Source: Streptomyces parvulus (lineage in GTDB: Bacteria; Actinomycetota; Actinomycetes; Streptomycetales; Streptomycetaceae). Taken from it: a stretch of 64,000 nt of DNA. The notes under the pieces were generated by a model. That model ran no database searches, was not told where the DNA came from, and saw nothing but the letters and a program-made list of their open reading frames with translations. Both the position numbers and the translations under genes were made by a program. Shown piece by piece: positions 22,643 through 30,032 of the stretch (position 1 is the first letter of the stretch; each line of letters begins with the position of its first letter). Where the stretch lies: assembly GCF_014648855.1 (NCBI RefSeq), contig NZ_BMRX01000008.1:330071-394070 (forward strand), read 5' to 3'.

Positions 22643-23323
22643 ATGCTCAGGTTCATGTTCGTCGGTGACTCCATGACGATCGGAAGCACCGGCGAACACA
22701 CGTGGCGCTACCGGCTGTGGCAGCACCTGTGCGCCTCGTACGGCCGCCCCTTCACCTGCGTCGGCCCGCGCGAGACACTGCACGACCAGGTGACGGACGC
22801 CCCCACCTCGTACGCCTACGCCGAACCCGCCTTCCCCCGCGCCCACCTGGCCGGCTGGGGCGAGGGCTGGCACCACATGACGCCGCTGATCGGCGGGGCG
22901 GTACGGGAGTACCGCGCGGACGTGCTCCTGGTCTCCCTGGGCCTGATCGACCTCGGCTTCTACACCAACGCGGAGCAGACCGCCGACAACGTCCGCGCCT
23001 TCGTCGCCGAGGCCCGTGCGGCCAACCCGCGCGTGCGGATCGCGGTGATGCCGGTGCTGCACAACATCCGCGTGGACGCCGACCCCACCTTCGCCGGGCA
23101 GGTCCACCGCTTCAACGAACTCCTCGCCAAGACCCTCGCCGACCTCGACGAACCGGGCTCCCCGCTGCTGCTCGTACCGCCGCCAGCGGACTACGAGTTC
23201 CACGCGGACACGTACGACGGCACCCACCCGAACGAGAGCGGCGAGCACCGCATCGCGGCCGCGTTCGCCGAGGCGATGGACGAGGACTGGGGCCTCGGCG
23301 GGCCCTACACCGCCGCCGCGTAG
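22643..23323 (+). CDS. SGNH/GDSL hydrolase-like protein
   Basis: 226 residues. Block I FVGDSMTIG gives the nucleophile serine near residue 9; block V DGTHPNESGEHRIA gives the Asp-His pair near 195. Block III, normally GxND, reads SLGLIDLGF, so the oxyanion-hole Asn is missing. Substrate unknown; esters or acylated sugars are typical. Cytoplasmic, as no signal peptide is visible. ATG 22643 lies 6 bases after CATGAT; no Shine-Dalgarno. Divergent from the propeller gene, 121 bases apart. Confidence 0.85.
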   Translation: MLRFMFVGDSMTIGSTGEHTWRYRLWQHLCASYGRPFTCVGPRETLHDQVTDAPTSYAYAEPAFPRAHLAGWGEGWHHMTPLIGGAVREYRADVLLVSLGLIDLGFYTNAEQTADNVRAFVAEARAANPRVRIAVMPVLHNIRVDADPTFAGQVHRFNELLAKTLADLDEPGSPLLLVPPPADYEFHADTYDGTHPNESGEHRIAAAFAEAMDEDWGLGGPYTAAA

Positions 23324-23398
23324 AGCGCCGCCGGGCGCCGGTCCGCGGCCGCCTGCCCGGACGGCGGGGCGCCGCGCGGGCGCGAGGCCCGGGATCAC

Positions 23399-23428
23399 TT
23401 GCCTGGAGCGCACTCCAAGCCGTTGGCT
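23399..23428 (+). promoter_or_regulatory. MerR-type promoter of the aldo/keto reductase gene
   Basis: TTGCCT at 23399-23404 and TTGGCT at 23423-23428 are separated by 18 bases (19 if TGGCTT is used), longer than the usual 17, with a dyad TGGAG-CGCA-CTCCA (23404-23417) in the spacer. That is the arrangement recognised by MerR-family activators. The ATG follows 7 bases after the -10. No merR gene is present in the window. Confidence 0.65.
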
Positions 23429-23435
23429 TGGAGGC

Positions 23436-24428
23436 ATGGAGTACACGCAGCTGGGACGCACAGGACTCAAGGTCAGCCGGCTCGTCCTCGGGACGATGAA
23501 CTTCGGTCCGCAGACCGACGAGGCCGACAGCCACGCCATCATGGACGCGGCGCTGGACGCCGGCCTGAACTTCTTCGACACCGCCAACGTGTACGGCTGG
23601 GGCGAGAACAAGGGCCGCACCGAGGAGATCATCGGCAACTGGTTCGCGAAGGGCGGCGACCGGCGCGACCGGACCGTCCTCGCCACCAAGGTGTACGGGA
23701 ACATGACCGCCGACGGCGAGGCGTGGCCCAACCACGACAAGCTGTCCGCGGTGAACATCCGCCGGGCGGTGGACGCCAGCCTCAAGCGGCTGCGCACGGA
23801 CCACATCGACCTGTACCAGTTCCACCACGTCGACCGGGACACCGGCTTCGACGAGATCTGGCAGGCGATCGACGTCCTGGTCCAGCAGGGCAAGATCCTG
23901 TACGCGGGGTCGTCGAACTTCCCCGGGTACAAGATCGCCCAGGCCAACGAGACCGCCGCCCGGCGCGGCGGCACCATCGGCCTGGTCAGCGAGCAGTGCC
24001 TCTACAACCTGGCCGAGCGCCGGGCCGAGATGGAGGTGATCCCGGCCGCGCGGGAGTACGGCCTCGGGGTGATCCCCTGGTCGCCGCTGCACGGCGGGCT
24101 CCTCGGCGGCGTGCTCAAGAAGGAGGTCCAGGGCGGACGCCGGGCCTCGGGGCGGGCCGCCGACACGCTGGCCGACCCGGCGGGCCGCGCACGGATCCAG
24201 GCCTACGAGGACCTGCTCGACAAGCACGGACTCGCACCCGGTGAGACCGCCCTGGCCTGGCTGCTGACCCGGCCCGGCGTGACCGGCCCGATCGTCGGTC
24301 CGCGCACCGCGGAGCAGCTCGACTCGGCGCTGCGGGCGGTGGAGCTGGAGCTGTCGGACGAGCTGCTGGCCGGCCTGGACGAGATCTTCCCGGGCCCGGG
24401 GCCGTCCCCGGAGGCCTTCGCCTGGTAA
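23436..24428 (+). CDS. Aldo/keto reductase
   Basis: 330 residues, NADPH-dependent oxidoreductase of the AKR (beta/alpha)8 fold, YghZ/Gfo-type subgroup. Tetrad visible: Asp-Tyr in FFDTANVYGWG near 48-55, Lys in LATKVYG near 83, His in YQFHHVDRD near 128. C-terminal cofactor loop IVGPRTAEQLDSAL near 300. The substrate is not inferable. ATG 23436 is leaderless by geometry, under a MerR-type promoter with extended spacer, so expression is probably induced by a toxic electrophile, metal or redox signal sensed elsewhere. Confidence 0.94.
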   Translation: MEYTQLGRTGLKVSRLVLGTMNFGPQTDEADSHAIMDAALDAGLNFFDTANVYGWGENKGRTEEIIGNWFAKGGDRRDRTVLATKVYGNMTADGEAWPNHDKLSAVNIRRAVDASLKRLRTDHIDLYQFHHVDRDTGFDEIWQAIDVLVQQGKILYAGSSNFPGYKIAQANETAARRGGTIGLVSEQCLYNLAERRAEMEVIPAAREYGLGVIPWSPLHGGLLGGVLKKEVQGGRRASGRAADTLADPAGRARIQAYEDLLDKHGLAPGETALAWLLTRPGVTGPIVGPRTAEQLDSALRAVELELSDELLAGLDEIFPGPGPSPEAFAW

Positions 24429-24453
24429 CGCCGTGAGCGGGGCGGCGGCCGGC

Positions 24454-24540
24454 TCAGCCGAGGGCCGCCGCCACCGCCACGACGACGAGCATCAGCACGA
24501 GCACACCGGCCATGATCCGGTTACGGGTCTTCGGGTCCAC
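24454..24540 (-). CDS. 28-residue single-helix membrane peptide
   Basis: GTG 24540 to TGA 24454: MDPKTRNRIMAG followed by a hydrophobic helix VLVLMLVVVAVAAALG. A positively charged N-terminus with one membrane span is visible. It begins 10 bases after the stop of the thpR gene, with GGGGGC ahead of GTG, and TAGGCT lies 7 bases upstream, so it could be coupled or have its own leaderless message. I recall similar peptides in Streptomyces genomes. Function unknown. Confidence 0.6.
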   Translation of the reverse strand: MDPKTRNRIMAGVLVLMLVVVAVAAALG

Positions 24541-24550
24541 GCCCCCGAGC

Positions 24551-25123
24551 CTAACCGGACGCGCCGAGCGGGTGGCGGGCGACCGCCTCGTAGCGGGGCT
24601 GCTCCCCCGGCACGCCGGACCGCGGCAGGTTGCTGCGCACCAGCGCCAGGTGGGTCACGGTCCAGGTGCGGCTGGTGAGACCGTCCAGTAGCGCGAGGTA
24701 CGGCCGCACGTCGTGCGCCTGCCGGCTGCGGGCCACCGTGAGGTGGGGCTTGTAGCGCCGGTGCTCCCCCGGCGCGACGCCCGCCTTGCGCCCCGCCGCC
24801 TCCGCCCGCTCGGCGAGCAGCCGCAGGTCCGCGAGGCCGCCCTCGGCGCCGGCCCACAGGGCCCGTCCGTGCCCGAAGTGCCCGCCGCCGCTCAGCGCCA
24901 GCCCGAAGGGTTCGGTGCGGTGCGCGGCCCGCGCCAGCCGCTCCGACAGCTCCGGCACGAGGGCGTCGTCCACGTCCCCGTAGAACGCGAGCGTGAAGTG
25001 CCACCCGGCCCGCCCGGTCCACCGCAGCCCGTCCGCCCCGGGCAGCCTCCGCAGCGCGTCCACCTCGACGGCGAGAGCGGCGGCGACGTCCTCGGGGGGC
25101 AGGAGGGCGGCGAAGAGTCTCAT
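24551..25123 (-). CDS. thpR: RNA 2',3'-cyclic phosphodiesterase (2H family)
   Basis: 190 residues. The two HxTx motifs of the 2H phosphoesterase family are present: HFTLAFYG near residue 42 and HLTVARSR near 126. The enzyme opens 2',3'-cyclic phosphates on RNA ends; the older name is 2'-5' RNA ligase. Cytoplasmic. ATG 25123 has GAGACT 7 bases upstream and GGGGGAG slightly further. It heads a two-gene unit with the 28-residue membrane peptide. Confidence 0.92.
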   Translation of the reverse strand: MRLFAALLPPEDVAAALAVEVDALRRLPGADGLRWTGRAGWHFTLAFYGDVDDALVPELSERLARAAHRTEPFGLALSGGGHFGHGRALWAGAEGGLADLRLLAERAEAAGRKAGVAPGEHRRYKPHLTVARSRQAHDVRPYLALLDGLTSRTWTVTHLALVRSNLPRSGVPGEQPRYEAVARHPLGASG

Positions 25124-25239
25124 GCCGACCAGTCTCCCCCGGGGAACACGTGTACGTCCGCGCGTGTCCAGGTCACCGTGCGTATCGTTGTACCGCGCGG
25201 CTGCACTCGCGTCGGGGGCAGCCGGGGAGGAGCGCCACG

Positions 25240-25827
25240 ATGACCGTCCTTGACGACAGGATCGAGATGGCCGAAGAGAGCGCCGAGCTCACTCTGGACG
25301 TCATGTTCGAGTGGCTCGAGAAGTTGCCCGTCCCCGAGGGATACAAGGCCGAGATCGTCGGGGGGCACATCTTCATGACGCCGCAGCGGGACGCCCACTG
25401 GGACATCATCGCGGACATCTACGATCAGCTCCGCACCAAGTACCCACGCAAGCGCGTCAAGTCCGACGTCCGTATGGACTACCCGGGTTACCTCAACGGC
25501 TTCGCCTCCGACGTCGTGGCCCTGGCCGAGGGGGCTTCGAAGGACGGCAAGGGCCTCTGGCTCCCCGAGGACGTCGAGTTCGTCGCCGAGGTGATCTCCC
25601 GGAGCACTGCCGGTAACGACCACGGCCCCAAGAAGGACGCCTACGCCGCCGCAAAGGTCCCGGTGTACCTGATCGTGGACCCCTATGCCGCGGAGTGGCA
25701 CCTGCACACGCTGCCCGTGGACGGCAAATACCACGCGCGCGTCAGCTTCGGCTTCGGCGAGGACGTCGACCTGACCGGGACCGTCGTCGGCCTCACCCTC
25801 AAGACCGACGACTTCCCCCGCGACTGA
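25240..25827 (+). CDS. Uma2-family PD-(D/E)XK endonuclease-like protein
   Basis: 195 residues. Uma2/DUF820 fold: LPVPEGYKAEIVGGHIFMTP (N-terminal Glu), SDVVALAEGA (catalytic Asp), FVAEVISRSTAGNDHGPKKD with the ExxS pattern, and YAAAKVPVYLIVDPYAAEWH. The family is abundant in Streptomyces and cyanobacteria and is not linked to a known DNA target. ATG 25240 with GGGGAGGAG 8 bases upstream. Convergent with the MFS gene across 12 bases. Confidence 0.9.
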   Translation: MTVLDDRIEMAEESAELTLDVMFEWLEKLPVPEGYKAEIVGGHIFMTPQRDAHWDIIADIYDQLRTKYPRKRVKSDVRMDYPGYLNGFASDVVALAEGASKDGKGLWLPEDVEFVAEVISRSTAGNDHGPKKDAYAAAKVPVYLIVDPYAAEWHLHTLPVDGKYHARVSFGFGEDVDLTGTVVGLTLKTDDFPRD

Positions 25828-25839
25828 CCCGGCAGGCGG

Positions 25840-27207
25840 TCACGCCGCCGGTGCCAGCGCCTCCCGCCGCTCTCGCGGGACGAACCGCACCTGCGGGTGC
25901 CCCCGGTGCCAGCCGACCGAGAGGCGGAGGTTGCCGACGCGGGCCAGGACCAGGCCGATGACGATCGCGGCGGTGGCGGCCACCGCGCCGCCCGCGGCGA
26001 AGCCGACCCGGGCGCCGTAGGTGTCGGTGACCCAGCCGACGATCGGGGCGCCGACCGGGGAGCCGCCCAGGAAGACCATCATGTACAGGGCCATGACGCG
26101 GCCCCGCATGGCCGGGTCGGTGGACATCTGGATGCTGGTGTTGGCGGTGACGTTGACCGTCATGCTGAAGACGCCGATCGGAACCATGAGCAGGGCGAAC
26201 AGCCACAGCCCCGGTGCCGTCGCCGCCACGATCTCCAGCGCGCCGAAGGCCACCGCCGCCGCGATCAGGACCCGCAGCCGGGCCGTGCCGCGCCGGGCGG
26301 CGAGCAGGGCGCCGGCCAGGGAGCCGACGGCCATGAGGGTGTTGAAGAGGCTGTACGCCCCGGCCCCCGCGTCGAAGACGTCGTCGGCGAAGGCGGACAG
26401 GAAGACCGGGAAGTTGAAGCCGAAGGTGCCGATGAACCCGACCAGGGTGATGGTCCAGATCAGCTCGGGTCGCCCGGCGACGTAGTGCAGGCCCTCGCGC
26501 AGCTGCCCCTTGCCGCGCGGCGCGCGCTGGACGGCGTGCAGGTCGCGGGCGCGCATCAGCAGCAGGCAGCTCAGCGGCGCGACGAAGGAGAGGCCGTTGG
26601 CGAGGAACGCCCAGCCGGTGCCCACCCCGGTGATCATGAGGCCGGCGACGGCGGGGCCGACCAGCCGGGCGGACTGGAAGTTGGCCGAGTTCAGGCTGAC
26701 CGCGTTCTGGAGCTGGTCCCGGCCGACCAGCTCGGAGACGAAGGACTGCCGCGCCGGGTTGTCGACCACGGTCGCCAGGCCCATCGCGAAGGCGGCGACG
26801 TAGACGTGCCAGACCTGGACGTGGCCGGTCAGGGTGAGGACGGCGAGGAACAGCGCGGTGAGGGCCATCGCGGACTGGGTGACCAGCAGCGTGGGGCGCT
26901 TGCGCAGGCGGTCGACGAGGACGCCGCCGTAGAGGCCGAAGAGGAGCATCGGCAGGAACTGGAGGGCCGTCGTGATGCCGACGGCCGCCGAGGAGCCGGT
27001 GAGGCTGAGCACCAGCCAGTCCTGGGCGATGCGCTGCATCCAGGTGCCGATGTTGGAGACGACCTGGCCCGTGAAGAACAGGCGGTAGTTCCTGACCTTC
27101 AGGGAGGCGAACATCGAGGTCCGGGACGTGCGGGGGGTGTCGTGGGCGGTCGGGTCGTCGTGGCCGTCAGGTGCGGGGGCGGAAGCTGCTCCGGATCCCG
27201 TACTCAA
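25840..27207 (-). CDS. MFS exporter, drug:H+ antiporter-3-like
   Basis: 455 residues, 12 predicted helices. The N-terminal region SLKVRNYRLFFTGQVVSNIGTW, LYGGVLVDRLRKRPTLL and FVSELVGRDQLQNAVSLNSA are typical of the EntS/MFS_3 group (enterobactin exporter-like, multidrug). It starts at TTG 27207 with a strong GGAGG 9 bases upstream; a fairly hydrophilic 30-residue N-terminus precedes MFASL. It lies 27 bases after a MarR gene in the same direction, so drug-responsive efflux is the likely role. Confidence 0.93.
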   Translation of the reverse strand: MSTGSGAASAPAPDGHDDPTAHDTPRTSRTSMFASLKVRNYRLFFTGQVVSNIGTWMQRIAQDWLVLSLTGSSAAVGITTALQFLPMLLFGLYGGVLVDRLRKRPTLLVTQSAMALTALFLAVLTLTGHVQVWHVYVAAFAMGLATVVDNPARQSFVSELVGRDQLQNAVSLNSANFQSARLVGPAVAGLMITGVGTGWAFLANGLSFVAPLSCLLLMRARDLHAVQRAPRGKGQLREGLHYVAGRPELIWTITLVGFIGTFGFNFPVFLSAFADDVFDAGAGAYSLFNTLMAVGSLAGALLAARRGTARLRVLIAAAVAFGALEIVAATAPGLWLFALLMVPIGVFSMTVNVTANTSIQMSTDPAMRGRVMALYMMVFLGGSPVGAPIVGWVTDTYGARVGFAAGGAVAATAAIVIGLVLARVGNLRLSVGWHRGHPQVRFVPRERREALAPAA

Positions 27208-27234
27208 AAGGGTTCGCCTCCTCGCGAGAACTGC

Positions 27235-27672
27235 TTACTTGTGGGCGAGCTTCTCCAGCACGGGGGCGGCGGCGCGCAGTTTCGCCCACTCGTCCTCGTC
27301 GAGTCCCTCGACCAGCGTGGCCAGGAACGCGTTCCGCTTGCGGCGGCTCTCGTCGAGCATCACCACGGCCTGCTCGGTCTGCGTGACGACCTTCTGCCGC
27401 CGGTCCTCGGGATGCGGCTCGAGCCGGACCAGCCCCTTCGCCTCCAGCAGCGCCACGATGCGGGTCATCGAGGGCGGCTGGACGTGTTCCTTGCGGGCCA
27501 GTTCGCCCGGGGTCGCGCTGCCGCAGAGGGAGAGGGTGCCGAGCACCGACATCTCGGTCGGGCTGAGCGACTCGTCGACCCGCTGGTGCTTGAGGCGACG
27601 GGACAACCGCATCACGGCGGAGCGCAGGGAGTTCACGGCGGCGGCGTCGTCGCCATGCTTGAGGTCCGGCAT
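27235..27672 (-). CDS. MarR-family transcriptional regulator
   Basis: 145 residues, winged helix: SPTEMSVLGTLSLCGSATPGE, LARKEHVQPPSMTRIVALLE, and wing EPHPEDRRQKVV with the conserved D-x-R. Probably represses its own gene and the downstream MFS exporter. ATG 27672 has TAGGCT 7 bases upstream and AAGGA very close, consistent with a leaderless or near-leaderless message; the inverted repeat CTAA-CTCA-TTAG overlaps this promoter. Confidence 0.93.
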   Translation of the reverse strand: MPDLKHGDDAAAVNSLRSAVMRLSRRLKHQRVDESLSPTEMSVLGTLSLCGSATPGELARKEHVQPPSMTRIVALLEAKGLVRLEPHPEDRRQKVVTQTEQAVVMLDESRRKRNAFLATLVEGLDEDEWAKLRAAAPVLEKLAHK

Positions 27673-27682
27673 GTTCCTTAGC

Positions 27683-27694
27683 CTAACTCATTAG
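27683..27694 (-). promoter_or_regulatory. Putative MarR operator
   Basis: CTAACTCATTAG, 4-base arms with a 4-base spacer, in an AT-rich tract 11 bases before the marR start. On the minus strand it overlaps TAGGCT, the presumed -10. Autorepression is the simple reading. Confidence 0.45.
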
Positions 27695-27828
27695 TCTCGC
27701 GAAATACCACCGCACATGCGCCCGCGTGCCCGTGACGCACGCCACCGAAACCCGCGGTTCACCCGTACGAGTGAGTCGTTTCCGGAAATCGGAGCATCAC
27801 CCGGCCGGCGGGGGCGACCCTCGTCCGC

Positions 27829-28011
27829 ATGGGGACCAGCGTGCTCAGCCTGCGGATGGACGGGGAGCTGCTCGAACGGCTCCGGCACCATGCGGCGAAA
27901 AGGGGAATGAGCGTCCAGGACTATGTCGTCCGGACGCTCATTCGGGATGACTTCGACGAGCGGTTCCAGTCCGCCGTGGAGGAGACGGAACGGTTCTACG
28001 GGGTCACCTGA
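27829..28011 (+). CDS. Small ribbon-helix-helix protein
   Basis: 60 residues. TSVLSLRMDGELLERLRHHA followed by AKRGMSVQDYVVRTLIRDDF fits an Arc/MetJ-type ribbon-helix-helix: one strand then two helices, with an acidic tail DERFQSAVEETERFYGVT. Such proteins bind DNA as dimers and include many antitoxins, but no toxin gene is adjacent, so it is either an orphan regulator or antitoxin-like. ATG 27829 lies 7 bases after GACCCT with no Shine-Dalgarno. Convergent with the purine permease gene (11 bases). Confidence 0.75.
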   Translation: MGTSVLSLRMDGELLERLRHHAAKRGMSVQDYVVRTLIRDDFDERFQSAVEETERFYGVT

Positions 28012-28022
28012 ACCCCGGACGG

Positions 28023-29480
28023 TCAGGTCAGACCGAGGGCCGGCATCAGGTAGTAGAAGGCGAAGACCGCCGACACCACGTACATCGTGACCGGGACCTC
28101 CCGGCCCCGACCGGCCGCCAGGCGCAGCACCGAGAAGGTGATGAAGCCCATGCCGATGCCGTTGGTGATCGAGTACGTGAACGGCATCATCAGCATCGTC
28201 ACGAAGGCCGGGATCGCGATGGTGAAGTCGGACCAGTCGATCTCCCGGACCGAGCCGGCCAGGATCAGGAAGCCGACCGCGACCAGCGCCGGGGTGGCCG
28301 CCTGGGACGGGACCATCGTGGCGACCGGGGTGAGGAACAGCGCCAGGGCGAAGAGCCCGCCGGTGACGATGTTCGCGAAGCCGGTGCGGGCGCCCTCGCC
28401 CACGCCGGCCGTGGACTCCACGAAGCAGGTGGTGGCCGAGGCGGAGCTGGCACCGCCCGCGGCGACGGCGACGCCGTCCACGAAGAGGACCTTGTTGATG
28501 CCCGGCATCTGGCCCTCGCCGTCGGTCAGCTTGGCCTCGTCGCTGACGCCCATGATCGTGCCCATGGCGTCGAAGAAGCACGAGAGCAGCACGGTGAAGA
28601 CGAACAGCACGCCGGTCAGGACGCCGACCTTCTCGAACCCGCCGAACAGGCTGACCTGGCCGACCAGCCCGAAGTCGGGCGTGGCGACGGGGTTGCCCGG
28701 CCACTCCGGGGTGGTCAGACCCCAGGAGGGGATGTCGGCGATCGCGTTGATGACCACCGCGACCACGGTCATCACGACGATCGAGATCAGGATGGCGCCG
28801 GGGGTCTTGCGGACGATCAGCGCGAGCGTCAGCAGCACGCCGAGGACGAAGACCAGTACCGGCCAGCCCTCCAGGTGGCCGCCGGTGCCCAGCTGGAGCG
28901 GGACGGTGGTCTGCGCGGCGTCCGGCATCCGGGTCACGAAGCCGGAGTCGACGAGACCGATCAGCATGATGAACAGGCCGATACCGATGGCGATGGCCTT
29001 GCGCAGTCCGTAGGGGACGGCGCTCATCACCCGCTCGCGCAGGCCGGTGGCGACCAGCACCATGACGACGAAGCCCGCCAGCACCACCATGCCCATGGCG
29101 TCCGGCCAGGACATCCGCGGGGCGAGCTGGAGCGCGACGACGGAGTTCACGCCGAGACCGGCGGCCAGCGCGATCGGGACGTTGCCGATGACGCCCATCA
29201 GCAGCGTGGTGAACGCGGCCGTGAGCGCGGTGGCGGTGACCAGCTGGCCGTTGTCGAGCTGGTTGCCGTACATGTCCTTCGCGCTGCCGAGGATGATCGG
29301 GTTCAGCACGATGATGTAGGCCATCGCGAAGAAGGTGGCGAAGCCGCCGCGGATCTCACGGGGCAGCGTGCTGCCGCGCTCGGAGATCCTGAAGTAGCGG
29401 TCGAGGCCGTTCTGCGGGGGCAGCCGGTCCTCGGGCGACTCGGGGGACGGGGGGACCTTGGCGGAGGCCGAGGTGGGCAT
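28023..29480 (-). CDS. NCS2/AzgA-type purine permease
   Basis: 485 residues, about 13 membrane segments. AzgA-like guanine/hypoxanthine/adenine uptake transporter: REIRGGFATFFAMAYIIVLNP, GVIGNVPIALAAGLGVNSVVA, GLRKAIAIGIGLFIMLIGLVD, FFDAMGTIMGVSDEAKL, and ASSASATTCFVESTAGVGEG, all strong AzgA signatures. ATG 29480 with GAGG 8 bases upstream. About 200 bases of AT-richer leader and intergenic DNA separate it from the divergent DUF2530 gene; I do not recognise a riboswitch fold there. Confidence 0.94.
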   Translation of the reverse strand: MPTSASAKVPPSPESPEDRLPPQNGLDRYFRISERGSTLPREIRGGFATFFAMAYIIVLNPIILGSAKDMYGNQLDNGQLVTATALTAAFTTLLMGVIGNVPIALAAGLGVNSVVALQLAPRMSWPDAMGMVVLAGFVVMVLVATGLRERVMSAVPYGLRKAIAIGIGLFIMLIGLVDSGFVTRMPDAAQTTVPLQLGTGGHLEGWPVLVFVLGVLLTLALIVRKTPGAILISIVVMTVVAVVINAIADIPSWGLTTPEWPGNPVATPDFGLVGQVSLFGGFEKVGVLTGVLFVFTVLLSCFFDAMGTIMGVSDEAKLTDGEGQMPGINKVLFVDGVAVAAGGASSASATTCFVESTAGVGEGARTGFANIVTGGLFALALFLTPVATMVPSQAATPALVAVGFLILAGSVREIDWSDFTIAIPAFVTMLMMPFTYSITNGIGMGFITFSVLRLAAGRGREVPVTMYVVSAVFAFYYLMPALGLT

Positions 29481-29577
29481 GCGGAGACCTCATCACCGGC
29501 GGCGGGTTCCCCCACGGCCCGGCCGGTGTTTCTGCGTTTGGGGTTTTCTACGAAAGAAAGTGGTCAGAGACAAACGG

Positions 29578-29590
29578 GTTCAGTATGAAC
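29578..29590. promoter_or_regulatory. Inverted repeat between purine permease and DUF2530 genes
   Basis: GTTCA-GTA-TGAAC, perfect 5-base arms, flanked by GGG and by a further TGA-GCCC. On the minus strand it yields CATACT, a candidate -10 for the permease. A regulator site is possible; none is recognised. Confidence 0.4.
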
Positions 29591-29678
29591 GTATGAGCCC
29601 GGCAGCGCTATCTCCGCGCGTAGACCCCCAAACCGCCGTGCCGACAACCCGTTCGCGCCCTCCTCGTAAGCTGTACGC

Positions 29679-29933
29679 ATGACGAAGTGGACACCCAGGC
29701 ACGAGGCGCCGGAGCCCCTGGAGGGCCCCGTGGTTCCGACGATCATCGGCGGCACCGTCCTGTGGTTCGTCCTCTTCCTTGCGCAGCTCCCCTTCTACGG
29801 CTGGTTCGACGACCGCGGCCACGCCTGGTGGGTCTGGACCTGCCTGGCCGGCGCCGGCCTCGGCCTGATCGGCATCTGGTACGTCCGGGGCCGCGAGGCC
29901 GCGCTCCGGCGCGCGGCGCTCGACGCCGAGTAG
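29679..29933 (+). CDS. DUF2530 small membrane protein
   Basis: 84 residues with two membrane segments (VVPTIIGGTVLWFVLFLAQL and WWVWTCLAGAGLGLIGIWYV) and short charged ends; matches DUF2530, an actinobacterial family of unknown function usually next to the NCS2 permease or MarR genes. Start ATG 29679 is 6 bases after TAAGCT with no Shine-Dalgarno. A strong hairpin follows the stop. Confidence 0.85.
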   Translation: MTKWTPRHEAPEPLEGPVVPTIIGGTVLWFVLFLAQLPFYGWFDDRGHAWWVWTCLAGAGLGLIGIWYVRGREAALRRAALDAE

Positions 29934-29935
29934 TA

Positions 29936-29976
29936 CCAGGGCATCACGGGCCGGACCGGCCCGTCCTCCCCTGGTC
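29936..29976 (+). terminator. Nested hairpin after the DUF2530 gene
   Basis: Outer arms ACCAGGG (29936-29942) and CCCTGGT (29970-29976) enclose an inner perfect repeat ACGGGCCGG-A-CCGGCCCGT (29947-29965). It begins just after the stop codon and separates DUF2530 from the P-type ATPase promoter. Confidence 0.65.
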
Positions 29977-30019
29977 GGATCTTTGCCGCTTTCGGCGGGT
30001 GAAGCCCCAAAACCGCACG

Positions 30020-30025
30020 TACCGT
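30020..30025 (+). promoter_or_regulatory. -10 element of the P-type ATPase gene, leaderless geometry
   Basis: TACCGT ends 7 bases before ATG 30033 and no Shine-Dalgarno is present. A matching -35 is not clear. Confidence 0.45.
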
Positions 30026-30032
30026 CGAGCGC

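Noticed and set aside
27829..28011. Toxin-antitoxin module
   Set aside because: RHH protein present but no toxin gene on either strand within the flanking genes.
29481..29678. Purine riboswitch before the NCS2 permease
   Set aside because: I looked for a three-way-junction or known xanthine/purine core and did not find one; only a short inverted repeat is visible.
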